A stretch of DNA of 64,000 nucleotides from Entomohabitans teleogrylli (GTDB lineage: Bacteria; Pseudomonadota; Gammaproteobacteria; Enterobacterales; Enterobacteriaceae): NCBI RefSeq assembly GCF_001484765.1, contig NZ_KQ947377.1:248001-312000 (forward strand), read 5' to 3'. The notes beneath the pieces are model-generated. The model did not search any database and had not been told where the DNA came from. It worked only from the letters and a program-made list of their open reading frames with translations. Of this stretch, positions 1 to 9,180 are shown one piece after another (within the stretch, counting starts at the first letter, position 1; every line of letters starts with the position of its first letter). Made by a program: the position numbers and the translations under genes.

Positions 1-752
1 AGGCCAGGGAAATCCCCGGCTACACGCCACGCGACTACCTTACCCACTGGCTGAGCCGCTGGGTGCGCGATTTCGGTATTGACGGCTTCCGGGTTGATAC
101 CGCCAAACACGTCGAACTGGACGCCTGGCAGCAGTTAAAAACCCAGGCCAGCGCAGCGCTGGCGGAGTGGAAATCGCAACATCCCGACAAAAAACTGGAT
201 GACGCGCCGTTCTGGATGACTGGCGAGGCCTGGGGCCACGGAGTGATGCAAAGCAGCTATTACCAGCACGGCTTCGATGCGATGATCAACTTCGACTACC
301 AGGACCAGGCGTCCGGCGCCAAAGATTGCCTGGCGGCGATGGGCGCCACCTGGCAGCAGATGGCCGATAAACTGCAGGATTTCAACGTACTGAGCTATCT
401 TTCCTCCCACGATACCCGCCTGTTTCGCGAGGGCGGGCCGCGCGCCGCGGAGCTTCTGCTGCTGGCGCCGGGGGCGGTGCAAATCTACTACGGCGATGAA
501 ACCGAGCGTCCCCTCGGCCCTGGCGGCTCCGATCCGCTGCAGGGTACCCGTTCCGACATGAACTGGCAGGATATCGGCGGTAAAAGCGCCGCCACGCTGG
601 CGCACTGGCAGAAACTGGGAGAGTTCCGCGCCCGCCATCCGGCCATCGGCGCCGGTAAGCAGCAGACGCTGACCCTCAGCCAGGGCTATGGTTTCAGCCG
701 CAGCTGGCAAGGGGATAATGTCGTAGTGGTATGGGCCGGTAACCCGCAATAA
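1..752 (+). CDS. malS: Periplasmic alpha-amylase, 3' end (partial)
   Basis: C-terminal part of a GH13 alpha-amylase that hydrolyses maltodextrins in the periplasm. The open frame runs in from the window edge (first full codon at base 3), so the start and signal peptide lie outside. About 249 residues are present, against about 676 in E. coli MalS. GH13 catalytic signatures are visible: GFRVDTAKH holds the nucleophile Asp, TGEAWGHG the acid/base Glu, and SSHDTR the conserved His-Asp pair. The following gene is avtA, the same malS-avtA neighbourhood as in E. coli. Confidence is high for the family and for malS from this order. Confidence 0.93.
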   Translation, partial: AREIPGYTPRDYLTHWLSRWVRDFGIDGFRVDTAKHVELDAWQQLKTQASAALAEWKSQHPDKKLDDAPFWMTGEAWGHGVMQSSYYQHGFDAMINFDYQDQASGAKDCLAAMGATWQQMADKLQDFNVLSYLSSHDTRLFREGGPRAAELLLLAPGAVQIYYGDETERPLGPGGSDPLQGTRSDMNWQDIGGKSAATLAHWQKLGEFRARHPAIGAGKQQTLTLSQGYGFSRSWQGDNVVVVWAGNPQ

Positions 753-758
753 ACGCCA

Positions 759-784
759 GCGGCCGCCGGATAGCTGGCGGCCGC
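759..784. terminator. GC-rich hairpin after malS
   Basis: A 9-bp perfect inverted repeat (GCGGCCGCC, 8-nt loop, GGCGGCCGC) lies 7 nt after the malS stop. It has no T-run, so it may act as an mRNA 3' stabiliser or a weak terminator. The rest of the gap to avtA (to base 1024) shows no gene. Confidence 0.45.
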
Positions 785-1024
785 GGCAACCCGCTTATGG
801 CGCAATCGCCCACGGAAGTCAAAAGCCATCCCGCCACAAATTCAGGGTATTTTTGATGCGCTGGCGGTACGGCTGCGTATGGCAATCACCACAGAATATA
901 ATCTCAACCGAGAAACATCCTGCCATATAATATTTCAACCACTGTCCCTGTTCCCGGTTTGCACATCGATATATCAGGCGTTATGGTTAGCCTCTTTAAA
1001 AACGCATGAAGCAGATCCACGGTT

Positions 1025-2278
1025 ATGACCTTTTCACTTTTCGGCGATAAATTTACCCGCCATTCCGGCATTACCCGCCTGATGGAGGACCTCAACGACG
1101 GTTTACGCACCCCCGGCGCCATTATGCTGGGCGGCGGTAATCCGGCGCATATTCCGGCAATGGACGAGTACTTCCATCAGCTACTGGCCGACATGCTGTC
1201 CAGCGGTAAACTGACTGACGCGCTATGCAACTACGATGGTCCGCAGGGGAAAAGTGAACTATTAACCGTACTGGCGAAGATGCTGCGCGACACCTTCGGC
1301 TGGGATATCGAGCCGCAGAATATTGCGCTGACCAACGGCAGCCAGAGCGCGTTTTTCTACTTGTTTAACCTGTTCGCCGGACGGCGCAGCGACGGCACGA
1401 CCCGCAAAGTACTGTTTCCGCTGGCGCCGGAATACCTTGGCTACGCCGACGCCGGGCTGGAAGAGGAGCTGTTCGTCTCCACCCGCCCCAATATCGAATT
1501 ATTGCCCGCAGGCCAGTTTAAATACCATGTGGACTTCGAACGCCTGCAGATTGGCGCCGATACCGGCATGATCTGCGTTTCGCGCCCGACTAATCCCACC
1601 GGTAATGTCATCACGGATGACGAGCTGATGCGTCTGGACGAGCTGGCCAACCAGCACGGTATCCCGCTGGTTATCGATAACGCCTACGGCGTGCCGTTCC
1701 CGGGCATCATCTTCAGCGAGGCGCGCCCGCTGTGGAACCCGAATATCGTGTTGTGTATGAGCCTGTCCAAACTCGGCCTGCCGGGCAGCCGCTGCGGGAT
1801 CATTATCGCCAATGAAAAAATTGTCTCCGCCATCAGCAATATGAACGGCATTATCAGCCTGGCGCCCGGCGGCGTCGGCCCGGCAATCGTGTGCGAAATG
1901 ATCAAGCGCCGCGACCTGCTGCGCCTGTCCGAAGAGGTCGTAAAGCCGTTTTACCGCCAGCGGGTGCAGGAGACAATCGCCATTCTCCGTCGTTACCTGC
2001 CCGAAGAGCGCTGCCTGATCCATAAACCGGAAGGGGCGATTTTCCTGTGGCTCTGGTTTAAGGATTTACCGGTCAGCACTGAACTGTTGTATCAGCGCCT
2101 GAAACAGCGTGGAGTGCTGATGGTGCCGGGCCACTTTTTCTTCCCTGGTCTCGATAAACCATGGCCACATACCCAGCAGTGTATGCGTATGAACTACGTG
2201 CCGGACCCGGAGAAGATCGAAGCGGGCGTGCGGGTACTGGCGGAAGAGATCGAACGCGCCTGGGGCGAGGCCCGCTAA
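1025..2278 (+). CDS. avtA: Valine-pyruvate aminotransferase
   Basis: PLP-dependent fold-type I aminotransferase (transaminase C) that interconverts valine plus pyruvate with 2-ketoisovalerate plus alanine in the cytoplasm. At 417 residues it has the same length as E. coli AvtA, and the N-terminus (MTFSLFGDKFTRHSGI) is nearly the same. SRPTNPTGN is the substrate-binding loop, DNAYG holds the PLP-pyridine Asp, and SLSKLGLPGSRCG places the Schiff-base lysine at K249. The gene is monocistronic and convergent with hypF on the other strand, with only 25 nt between the stops. Confidence 0.96.
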   Translation: MTFSLFGDKFTRHSGITRLMEDLNDGLRTPGAIMLGGGNPAHIPAMDEYFHQLLADMLSSGKLTDALCNYDGPQGKSELLTVLAKMLRDTFGWDIEPQNIALTNGSQSAFFYLFNLFAGRRSDGTTRKVLFPLAPEYLGYADAGLEEELFVSTRPNIELLPAGQFKYHVDFERLQIGADTGMICVSRPTNPTGNVITDDELMRLDELANQHGIPLVIDNAYGVPFPGIIFSEARPLWNPNIVLCMSLSKLGLPGSRCGIIIANEKIVSAISNMNGIISLAPGGVGPAIVCEMIKRRDLLRLSEEVVKPFYRQRVQETIAILRRYLPEERCLIHKPEGAIFLWLWFKDLPVSTELLYQRLKQRGVLMVPGHFFFPGLDKPWPHTQQCMRMNYVPDPEKIEAGVRVLAEEIERAWGEAR

Positions 2279-2303
2279 TCGCGCGGATACCCTGGTACGC
2301 ACC

Positions 2304-4580
2304 TTAGCCAGGCTGGCGCAACGTATCTACAGAAGAGGCCAGCCTGCCATCCATCGCCCGGGCGGCGGCAATTACCGCCTGGCCATACGCTATCGCGCCA
2401 TCCCCGGCGGGCAACTGGCCGGGAAACAGCAGCCGGTAGCCGGTCAGCCTGGCGCTCAGCCGTTGGCGCAGCAGGCGATTGTGAATCACCCCGCCGCCGC
2501 AAACCAGCGTGTCGATACTGTGCTGACGGGCATGCCAGTCCGCCAGCGCCGCCAGGCCGCTCGCCAGCGCGTCATGGAATGCCCAGGCCCGGGCGCCGGG
2601 GGCGGCGCGCCAGCTCAGCCACTGCGGCCAGAAGACGCAAAAATCCAGTTCGCCGTCGCGCAGCGGGAGCGTCACCGGATGGACAACGGGGCCGTGGCGT
2701 ACCGCCAGCGCCTCCAGACAGCAGGCGGCTTCACCCTCATAACTTTGCTGCTGCGCGGCGATACCCAGCGCCGCCGCCGCCGCGTCGAACAGACGGCCGG
2801 CAGACGACGCCAGCGGCGCATTCACGCCGCGCTCAATGGCTCTGGCTAACGGCTGCCACGGCTGCTGGCGAATCACGGCGGTTTCCGGATAATCCTGCCA
2901 CTGCGCCACAAAGCGCAGGCAGTGGGCCAGCAGATTGCGCCACGGTTGACGCGCCGCCAGATCGCCGCCCGGCAGCGCCACGGCCGGCAATCCCCCGAGG
3001 CGCTGGCAGTGGCGATAGTCGACCCGCAGGCATTCGCCTCCCCACAGCGCGCCGTCTTCCCCCATACCGATTCCATCCAGCGCTAACGCCAGTACCGCGC
3101 CGCCATCCAGCGGCCAGCCGTGCTCAGCGAGGCAGGCCGCCGCGTGCGCGTGATGATGCAGCACCGATGTCACCGGCAGGCCCAGCTCGCGTCCCAGCGC
3201 GGAGGAACGATAGCCCCCATGGGCATCCACCACCACCTGCTGCGCGGTGAAATCATACAGTTGTTCCATCATCGCCAGCGCGCTACGCCACTGGCGCTCC
3301 ACGCCGTCATCGCTTAAATCGCCGAGGTGCTGACTCAGTACCGCGCTGTCGCCGCGCGCCAGGCAGAAGGTGTTTTTCAGGTCAGCCCCCAGACAGAGTA
3401 TCGGCGGCACCCGGGAAAAACCCGGCGGCAATGGCAGCGCATCCGGCACAAATCCGCGCGCCCGACGCAACATTTCGCCGTCGCGGCGCAGCAGGGAATC
3501 ATCCATACGCTGCACGATATCGCGGTTATGCAGCAGCCAGCCGTCGGCTATCTCCGCCAGATCGCGCAGCGCCTGTTGATTGGTGATAGCCGGCGGGCGG
3601 CCGCTGAGATTGCCGGAAGTCATCACCAGCGGCCGCCGCAACTGCCGCATAATCAGATGTTGCAGTGGATTTGCCGGCAGCATAACGCCGACCTCATTGA
3701 GGCCCGGCGCAATATGTTCGCTGAGGCCGCCGACCCGTGATTTATCCACCAGCACGATCGGCGCCGCCGGAGTGCGCAACAGCGCCCGGGCGTCCGGCGG
3801 CAGTCCGGCGTCATCCGCCAGCATCACCGCCAGCGGTTTCGCCGGGCGCCGTTTGCGATCGCGCAGCACGCTCACCGCCGCGTCGTTGCCGGCGTCGCAG
3901 GCAAGATGAAACCCGCCAAGCCCTTTTATCGCCACAATCTGCCCGGTTTCCAGAGCGCGGATCGCCGCCTGCAGCGCAGCATGCTTTTCACTCTCCCCCT
4001 GTGCGCTGCGCCAGCTTATCTGCGGCCCGCAGTCGGGACAGGCCACCGGCTGGGCATGAAAACGCCGGTCCAGCGGATTGCGATACTCCGCCTCGCAGGC
4101 CGGGCACAGCGGAAAACAGGACATCACAGTGAAGGGGCGGTCATAGGGCATGGCGCGGATAATTGTGAAACGCGGCCCGCAGTGGGTACAGTTGATAAAC
4201 GGATACTGGTAGCGCCGATCGTGTGGATCGTTCATTTCCGCCAGGCAGGCGGGACAGGTAGCGGCATCCGGTACAATCTGGGTATCCATGACGCTACTGT
4301 CGCTGTGGCGAATAGTGAACGCCTGCGGCAGCGTCTCCCAGCGGTACGGCGCTTCTTCTACCGCATCAATGCGCGCCAGCGGCGGACAGCCGGCCCGCAG
4401 CCGCTCAATAAACGCCGGCGCCGGCTGGCGCAAACGCACCACCACGCCGGCGCCGTCGTTGCAGACATCGCCCTGCAGCGCCATCTGCTGCGCCAGTTGC
4501 CAGACGAAGGGCCGAAAGCCAACGCCCTGAACTTTGCCGCGAATGCGCAATATCACGCCGTCATTGTTCATCTGCTCCAT
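2304..4580 (-). CDS. hypF: Carbamoyltransferase HypF, [NiFe]-hydrogenase maturation
   Basis: HypF uses carbamoyl phosphate and ATP to make the thiocarbamate on HypE that becomes the cyanide ligands of [NiFe]-hydrogenase. It is 758 residues long (about 750 in E. coli). Domains in order: an acylphosphatase-like N-terminus ([13 protein letters not shown], about residues 14-26), two zinc-finger Cys4 units (CPACLAEM...CTHCGPRF and CPACEAEY...CPDCGPQ, about 110-190), a YrdC-like domain ([12 protein letters not shown]), and a Kae1-like C-terminal domain with [14 protein letters not shown]. The start at MEQMNNDGV gives the same N-terminal length as E. coli HypF and follows a GGAG. It lies 38 nt downstream of hydN, so the two are probably one transcript. 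Confidence 0.96.
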   Translation of the reverse strand: MEQMNNDGVILRIRGKVQGVGFRPFVWQLAQQMALQGDVCNDGAGVVVRLRQPAPAFIERLRAGCPPLARIDAVEEAPYRWETLPQAFTIRHSDSSVMDTQIVPDAATCPACLAEMNDPHDRRYQYPFINCTHCGPRFTIIRAMPYDRPFTVMSCFPLCPACEAEYRNPLDRRFHAQPVACPDCGPQISWRSAQGESEKHAALQAAIRALETGQIVAIKGLGGFHLACDAGNDAAVSVLRDRKRRPAKPLAVMLADDAGLPPDARALLRTPAAPIVLVDKSRVGGLSEHIAPGLNEVGVMLPANPLQHLIMRQLRRPLVMTSGNLSGRPPAITNQQALRDLAEIADGWLLHNRDIVQRMDDSLLRRDGEMLRRARGFVPDALPLPPGFSRVPPILCLGADLKNTFCLARGDSAVLSQHLGDLSDDGVERQWRSALAMMEQLYDFTAQQVVVDAHGGYRSSALGRELGLPVTSVLHHHAHAAACLAEHGWPLDGGAVLALALDGIGMGEDGALWGGECLRVDYRHCQRLGGLPAVALPGGDLAARQPWRNLLAHCLRFVAQWQDYPETAVIRQQPWQPLARAIERGVNAPLASSAGRLFDAAAAALGIAAQQQSYEGEAACCLEALAVRHGPVVHPVTLPLRDGELDFCVFWPQWLSWRAAPGARAWAFHDALASGLAALADWHARQHSIDTLVCGGGVIHNRLLRQRLSARLTGYRLLFPGQLPAGDGAIAYGQAVIAAARAMDGRLASSVDTLRQPG

Positions 4581-4618
4581 CCGCTCCGCCCTTCAGAAAA
4601 TCCATAGCGCTATGCCGG

Positions 4619-5161
4619 CTACATGAGCAGCGCTGGAGTCTCCAGCGCTGCGCGCCGGCGGCGTTCGGCGCTTATCTGTTCCAGTTTAGCGCTTTCAACG
4701 CAGGTCAGGGCGTGGGTCGGACACGCCTCCACGCAGGCCGGACCGGCGGCGCGGTGGTGGCACAGATCGCATTTACTGGCCTCCACCCGCTCCCCCATCC
4801 GCACCTCGCCGGATGGGCTGTAAAGGGCCACCGGCCGCGCCACCACTTCCATCGCGCCAAAGGGGCAGGCCACCACGCAGGTTTTACAGCCGATACAGCG
4901 CTCCTGTACCACATGGATATAGTCGTTTTGCCGGACGATAGCGCCATTCGGGCAAACATTGGCGCAGGGCGCATCCTCGCACTGGCGGCACATCACCGCC
5001 GTGGAGACGCTCGCCCCCTTAATCACATGAATACGCGGCAGAAAGGTTCCCGGCGTTACCGCCGCGCAATCCTGTTGTTCCTGATGCGACACCACGCAGG
5101 CCACCTCACAGGTTCGACAGCCGATACATTTGCCGGAATCCGCCATGATGAAACGGTTCAT
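4619..5161 (-). CDS. hydN: 4Fe-4S electron-transfer protein HydN
   Basis: Ferredoxin-like protein with four 4Fe-4S clusters, linked in E. coli to formate dehydrogenase H and hydrogen metabolism. Cysteine motifs run CIGCRTCEVAC, CRQCEDAPCANVC, CIGCKTCVVAC and CDLCHHRAAGPACVEAC, as in the DMSO-reductase B/HycB family. The reading frame extends upstream to a TTG, but the start at MNRFIMADSGKCIGC matches E. coli HydN and has GGAG eight bases before it. The product is 180 residues (about 175 in E. coli). It is the first gene of hydN-hypF and diverges from the damaged hypA-B-C-D-E operon. It is retained although no hyc operon is visible here. Confidence 0.93.
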   Translation of the reverse strand: MNRFIMADSGKCIGCRTCEVACVVSHQEQQDCAAVTPGTFLPRIHVIKGASVSTAVMCRQCEDAPCANVCPNGAIVRQNDYIHVVQERCIGCKTCVVACPFGAMEVVARPVALYSPSGEVRMGERVEASKCDLCHHRAAGPACVEACPTHALTCVESAKLEQISAERRRRAALETPALLM

Positions 5162-5354
5162 CCTTTTCTCCGATCTTGCCAACGGGTTGATTCAGTTAAG
5201 AGCGCCGACGCGCTACAGACATCACTCACGCTAACCGATCCGGACGCCGGCGGCTTTGATCCAACGCCAGCCTGACGGTAATCCCGGCATGCCTGACAAC
5301 CAGATTCAGGCATTTGACAGAATATTTACCCGGCGCGGAACATTAATTACACAA
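5162..5354. promoter_or_regulatory. Divergent hydN / hyp intergenic region
   Basis: About 190 bp separate the hydN start from the hypA remnant, and any promoters for both directions should lie here. I searched by eye for a sigma-54 -24/-12 element (GG-N10-GC) and a full FNR palindrome and found neither convincingly; only a half-matching TTGAT-N4-TTAAG is present near 5187. No gene is visible. Confidence 0.4.
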
Positions 5355-5608
5355 ATGAATGACCTCAATCACGGAGGACCGCCGCCCGCGGTGGCATGGT
5401 GTAACCAGCGGACGTGATCCCGCCAGCGAATTGTCGCCTGTAAGCTGGCGTTCCAATGGCGTTTGATGTCCCATAGAGCACCCGCGCATCATCGCCAGGC
5501 GCCGGAAATGGTTACCCGGCAAGCCGTCGCGCCCGCGGCCAGAATGAAAAATGACGCATTGACGCGGATAACGGCGTGAAGACAAAGCGCCGGGAAATTG
5601 ATCAGGAG
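5355..5608 (+). pseudogene. hypA: Decayed hypA remnant
   Basis: hypA normally sits directly before hypB, but no intact hypA (about 116 codons) is present. Just before hypB one frame (5555-5608) reads [18 protein letters not shown]. This lines up with the E. coli HypA C-terminus IVADDGLQIRRIEIDQE at the right place (10 of 17 positions identical from the first Ile). It is preceded by an in-frame stop and lacks the expected terminal stop. Upstream, in another frame from ATG 5355, only weak echoes remain (MNDLN for MHEIT; an LAF near 5445 where HypA has LAFCFDLVC). The CPxC zinc motif is not legible. The tail match is good; the upstream extent is inference. Confidence 0.55.
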
Positions 5609-5615
5609 AATGAAT

Positions 5616-6512
5616 ATGTGTACTACCTGTGGTTGCGGCGAAGGCAACCGTTACATTGAAGGGGACGAACATAACCCCCATTCCGCGTTTCGCAGCGCGC
5701 CGTTTGCGCCCGCCGCCCGCCCGACCATGAAGATCACCGGTCTGAAAACTCCCGACTTTAGCCCCCGGGAAACTGCGCAGGGCGATCTCCATTACGGACA
5801 CGGCGCCGCCGGTACCCATGCTCCGGGTATGAGCCAGCGACGCATGCTGGAGATCGAACTCGACGTTCTGGATAAAAACAACACGCTGGCGCAGCAAAAC
5901 CGCGCCAGCTTCGCCGCCCAACGCCAGCTGGTGCTTAACCTGGTCTCCAGCCCGGGATCCGGTAAAACCACCCTGCTGACCGAAACCCTGAAGCGCCTGC
6001 ACGGTCAGGTGCCCTGCGCGGTAGTGGAAGGCGACCAGCAGACGGTGAACGACGCCGCACGCATTCGCGAAACTGGTACCCCGGCGATTCAGGTCAATAC
6101 CGGCAAAGGCTGCCATCTGGACGCGCAAATGATTCACGACGCGGTACAGCGCCTGCCGCTGGCGGATGAAGGGATCCTGTTTATCGAAAACGTCGGCAAC
6201 CTCGTCTGCCCGGCCAGTTTCGACCTCGGAGAACGCTGTAAAGTGGCGGTGCTGTCGGTCACCGAAGGGGAAGACAAGCCGCTGAAATACCCGCATATGT
6301 TTGCCGCTTCAACGCTAATGATCCTCAATAAAGTCGATCTGCTGCCGTATCTCGATTTCGACGTCGACAAATGTATCGCTTACGCCCGGGAAGTGAACCC
6401 GCAAATAGAAATCCTGCTGGTTTCCGCCACCAAAGGCGATGGTATGGATCAGTGGCTCGCCTGGCTGGAAACGCAGCGCTGCGCCAGCGCGTCCCGGACC
6501 AATGGGGGCTGA
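5616..6512 (+). CDS. hypB: GTPase HypB, nickel insertion for [NiFe]-hydrogenase
   Basis: SIMIBI-class GTPase that delivers nickel to the hydrogenase large subunit. The N-terminal metal site [11 protein letters not shown] (CxxCGC) is intact, the P-loop is [17 protein letters not shown] follows, and NKVDLLPY is the G4 motif. Two in-frame ATGs occur (5610, 5616); AGGAG at 5604 is properly spaced only for 5616, which also matches E. coli. E. coli HypB ends at ETQRCA; here about eight extra residues (SASRTNGG) follow, as expected if the deletion that removed most of hypC also removed the original stop. The protein should be functional. Confidence 0.94.
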   Translation: MCTTCGCGEGNRYIEGDEHNPHSAFRSAPFAPAARPTMKITGLKTPDFSPRETAQGDLHYGHGAAGTHAPGMSQRRMLEIELDVLDKNNTLAQQNRASFAAQRQLVLNLVSSPGSGKTTLLTETLKRLHGQVPCAVVEGDQQTVNDAARIRETGTPAIQVNTGKGCHLDAQMIHDAVQRLPLADEGILFIENVGNLVCPASFDLGERCKVAVLSVTEGEDKPLKYPHMFAASTLMILNKVDLLPYLDFDVDKCIAYAREVNPQIEILLVSATKGDGMDQWLAWLETQRCASASRTNGG

Positions 6513-6513
6513 T

Positions 6514-6579
6514 ATGCCAGCGCCGTTTGTTGTTGAGCCGCCAGCCGGCGCACTGTTGTACCGCAAGGAGCAAAGGTAA
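6514..6579 (+). pseudogene. hypC: hypC remnant (last ~18 codons only)
   Basis: hypC (about 90 codons, usually starting MCIGVPG) should lie between hypB and hypD, but only 66 nt separate them. The frame of this gap reads PFVVEPPAGALLYRKEQR and stop, matching the E. coli HypC C-terminus MFDVEPDVGALLYGEEK in order and spacing. Its TAA overlaps the hypD ATG (TAATG). The essential N-terminal Cys2 and nearly the whole OB-fold are gone. A 21-codon frame from ATG 6514 remains but cannot make a HypC. This is a clean internal deletion scar between two intact genes. Confidence 0.85.
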
Positions 6580-7700
6580 TGCGTTTTGTTGATGAGTACC
6601 GCGACCCGGCGCGCGTGATGGCGCTGATTGAAACGCTGCGCCATCGGGCCGTTCACCTGCCTTATACGGCACAGCGCCCGCTGCGCATCATGGAAATCTG
6701 CGGCGGACACACCCACGCCATCTTTAAATTTGGGCTCGACCAGCTGTTGCCGGACAACATTGAGTTTATCCACGGACCAGGATGTCCGGTCTGCGTACTG
6801 CCGATGGGGCGTATCGACGCCTGCCTGGAGATAGCCAGCCATCCGGAAGTGATTTTCTGCACCTTCGGCGACGCGATGCGCGTCCCCGGCCGGCAGGGTT
6901 CTCTGATGGACGCGAAAGCCCGCGGCGCCGACGTGCGGGTGGTCTATTCACCGATGGACGCGCTGGCCCTCGCCAGCCAGCATCCCGACAGCAAAGTGGT
7001 GTTCTTCGGGCTGGGATTTGAAACCACCATGCCGGCCACCGCCATTACCCTCCAGCAGGCGAAGGCGCAGAACATCAGCAATTTTTTCTTTTTCTGTCAG
7101 CATATTACCCTGATCCCCACCCTGCGCAGCCTGCTGGAGCAGCCGGACAACGGCATTGACGCCTTCCTGGCGCCGGGCCACGTCAGCATGGTGATCGGCA
7201 TTGAGTCCTACCACTTTATCGCCGATCAGTATCAGCGGCCGCTGGTGGTCGCCGGATTTGAGCCTCTCGACCTGTTACAGGGCGTGCTGATGCTGGTGGA
7301 GCAGGAAATCCGCCGCCAGCCGGCAATCGAGAATCAGTACCGCCGCGTGGTGCCGGATAAGGGCAACAAGGTCGCTCAGCAGGCTATCGACGAGGTGTTT
7401 ATGCTGGAAGGAGATTCCGAATGGCGCGGCCTCGGCATCATCAATGAATCCGGCGTCAAACTGACCCCGGCCTACCGGCAGTTTGATGCTGAAGCCCATT
7501 TCCACCCTGAGCCGCAGCGCAGCCAGGACGATCCGCGCGCCCGCTGCGGCGACGTGCTCACCGGGCGCTGCAAACCCTGGCAGTGCCAGCTATTCGGCAA
7601 AACCTGTAATCCACACAATGCCTTTGGCGCCCTGATGGTCTCTTCCGAAGGGGCATGCGCCGCGTGGTATCAGTATCGCGGCCAGGAGTGTGAAGCATGA
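6579..7700 (+). CDS. hypD: Hydrogenase maturation protein HypD
   Basis: HypD is the 4Fe-4S scaffold on which, together with HypC or HybG, the Fe(CN)2CO group of [NiFe]-hydrogenase is built. The 373 residues equal the E. coli length. Motifs include MEICGGHTH, GPGCPVCVLP, FGDAMRVPG, GFETTMPATA, GPGHVSMVIG-like APGHVSMVIG, and the C-terminal cluster region RCGDVLTGRCKPWQC with CNPHNAFGALMVSSEGAC. All key cysteines appear intact. The start overlaps the stop of the hypC scar, and the end overlaps hypE by 4 nt (ATGA). Its usual partner HypC is missing here, so it would need HybG or a distant HypC. Confidence 0.96.
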   Translation: MRFVDEYRDPARVMALIETLRHRAVHLPYTAQRPLRIMEICGGHTHAIFKFGLDQLLPDNIEFIHGPGCPVCVLPMGRIDACLEIASHPEVIFCTFGDAMRVPGRQGSLMDAKARGADVRVVYSPMDALALASQHPDSKVVFFGLGFETTMPATAITLQQAKAQNISNFFFFCQHITLIPTLRSLLEQPDNGIDAFLAPGHVSMVIGIESYHFIADQYQRPLVVAGFEPLDLLQGVLMLVEQEIRRQPAIENQYRRVVPDKGNKVAQQAIDEVFMLEGDSEWRGLGIINESGVKLTPAYRQFDAEAHFHPEPQRSQDDPRARCGDVLTGRCKPWQCQLFGKTCNPHNAFGALMVSSEGACAAWYQYRGQECEA

Positions 7701-8707
7701 AAACCATCACCCTTGCCCACGGCAGCGGCGGCCAGGCGATGCAACAGTTGATCGCCAGTCTGTTTATGGAGGCTTTTGACAATCCCTGGCTGGCAGAGCA
7801 GGAAGATCAGGCCCGGCTGGCGCTGGCGGAGCTTACCGCGCGCGGCGACCGGCTGGCTTTTTCCACCGACAGCTATGTTATCGATCCGCTGTTTTTCCCA
7901 GGCGGCAATATCGGCAAGCTGGCGGTGTGCGGCACCGCCAACGACGTGGCGGTCAGCGGCGCCGTTCCACTCTGGTTATCGTGCGGCTTTATTCTTGAGG
8001 AAGGGCTGGCGTTCGACACACTGGAAGCGGTGGTGCGCAGTATGGCTGATACCGCTCGCGAGGCCGGCATCACCATCGTTACCGGCGACACCAAAGTGGT
8101 GCCGCGCGGCGCGGCGGATAAGCTGTTTATCAATACCGCCGGTATTGGCGCGATACCGACCGGCGTCAACTGGGGAGCCAGCAAGATAGCTGCAGGCGAC
8201 GTACTGATCGTCAGCGGCACCCTCGGCGATCACGGCGCGACCATCCTTAACCTGCGCGAGCAGCTCGGTCTGGAAGGAGAGCTGGCCAGCGACTGTACGG
8301 TCCTGACCCCGCTGATTCAGCCGCTGCTGGCGATCCCCGGCGTCAAAGCCCTGCGCGACGCCACCCGCGGCGGCGTGAATGCGGTGCTGCATGAGTTCGC
8401 CGCCGCCAGCGGCTGCGGTATCGAAATCAGTGAAGCGGCGCTGCCGGTGAAGCCGGCGGTGCGCGGCGTCTGCGAGCTCCTGGGGCTGGAGGCGCTGAAT
8501 TTCGCCAATGAGGGGAAACTGACCATCGCCGTCGCCCGCGAGGCGGCGGATGCGGTGCTTGACGCCCTGCGCCGCCATCCCGCCGGACGCGACGCCGCGG
8601 TGATTGGCGAAGCGGTGGAGCGCCGGGGAGTGCGTCTGGCCGGGCTGTATGGCGTGAAACGTACTCTGGATTTACCCCACGCCGAACCGATGCCGCGTAT
8701 CTGTTAA
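7697..8707 (+). CDS. hypE: Carbamoyl dehydratase HypE
   Basis: PurM/ThiL-type ATPase that dehydrates the HypF-delivered thiocarbamate on its own C-terminal cysteine to thiocyanate, the source of the cyanide ligands. The 336 residues equal E. coli HypE. The N-terminus LAHGSGGQAMQQLI, the nucleotide site FSTDSYVIDPLFFPGGNIG, TGDTKVV and ATRGG are present. The protein ends in PRIC, so the essential C-terminal Cys336 is intact. It is the last gene of the operon, overlapping hypD by 4 nt, and is followed by a strong hairpin. Confidence 0.96.
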   Translation: MKTITLAHGSGGQAMQQLIASLFMEAFDNPWLAEQEDQARLALAELTARGDRLAFSTDSYVIDPLFFPGGNIGKLAVCGTANDVAVSGAVPLWLSCGFILEEGLAFDTLEAVVRSMADTAREAGITIVTGDTKVVPRGAADKLFINTAGIGAIPTGVNWGASKIAAGDVLIVSGTLGDHGATILNLREQLGLEGELASDCTVLTPLIQPLLAIPGVKALRDATRGGVNAVLHEFAAASGCGIEISEAALPVKPAVRGVCELLGLEALNFANEGKLTIAVAREAADAVLDALRRHPAGRDAAVIGEAVERRGVRLAGLYGVKRTLDLPHAEPMPRIC

Positions 8708-8721
8708 TGGCGATATTTTAG

Positions 8722-8756
8722 CGGCCCGTCAGTCATTCGCTGACGGGCCGGTTTGT
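8722..8756. terminator. Bidirectional terminator between hypE and the hydroquinone operon
   Basis: An 11-bp perfect stem (CGGCCCGTCAG / CTGACGGGCCG, 7-nt loop, 8722-8750) is followed by GTTTGT. It lies between two converging operons and probably ends both. Confidence 0.8.
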
Positions 8757-8768
8757 CACGCAGGCCGA

Positions 8769-9179
8769 TTACCCGCCGGTTTGAACGGACAAGGGCGCCC
8801 GCGGTTCGCCTGCGGCGATAAACACGTCGCCTTCAATAATATCCAGCGGGATGGCTTCCAGACCAACGCCTTCACAGGGGCCTTCCGTACAGTGGCCGTC
8901 ATGCAAATTAAATTTTGCATAATGAATCGCACACATAAACTGACTACGATCGGTGGTAAACATCTCCCCCGGGCGCACATTTAAAGGCACATCGAAATGC
9001 GGGCAAACATTCATATATGCCCGTAACTGGCCCACATCGTTGTATACGAACATGCGAAAGCGCGTTTTTTTGTGCTCGCCAAAGCAAAACTCCATCACGC
9101 CGCCGGGGGCGATATCGGTCACCGAGCACAGAAAGGTCCCTGGCTGAGGCGCATTTTTTTCCTGATACCAGAGTTTCAT
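8769..9179 (-). CDS. Rieske-type [2Fe-2S] ferredoxin, distal gene of hydroquinone operon
   Basis: A small (136 aa) soluble Rieske protein with no membrane segment or signal peptide. The cluster motifs are C59-P-H61 and C83-x2-H86 (VCPHFD and MCAIHYAKF), the 2-Cys/2-His pattern of Rieske ferredoxins. The start MKLWYQEKN is set by AGGAGG just upstream; the reading frame extends further without support. It is the last gene of the operon, next to a YciI-like gene. No hydroxylase that could use it is encoded nearby. I infer either electron supply to an oxygenase elsewhere or reductive rescue of the Fe(II) dioxygenase, as plant-type ferredoxins do for catechol 2,3-dioxygenases. The role is unproven. 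Confidence 0.8.
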   Translation of the reverse strand: MKLWYQEKNAPQPGTFLCSVTDIAPGGVMEFCFGEHKKTRFRMFVYNDVGQLRAYMNVCPHFDVPLNVRPGEMFTTDRSQFMCAIHYAKFNLHDGHCTEGPCEGVGLEAIPLDIIEGDVFIAAGEPRAPLSVQTGG

Positions 9180-9180
9180 T

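Noticed and set aside
5162-5354. Sigma-54 promoter and FNR box for hydN/hyp
   Set aside because: No GG-N10-GC element with a fitting context was found; the TTGAT half-site has a poor second half.
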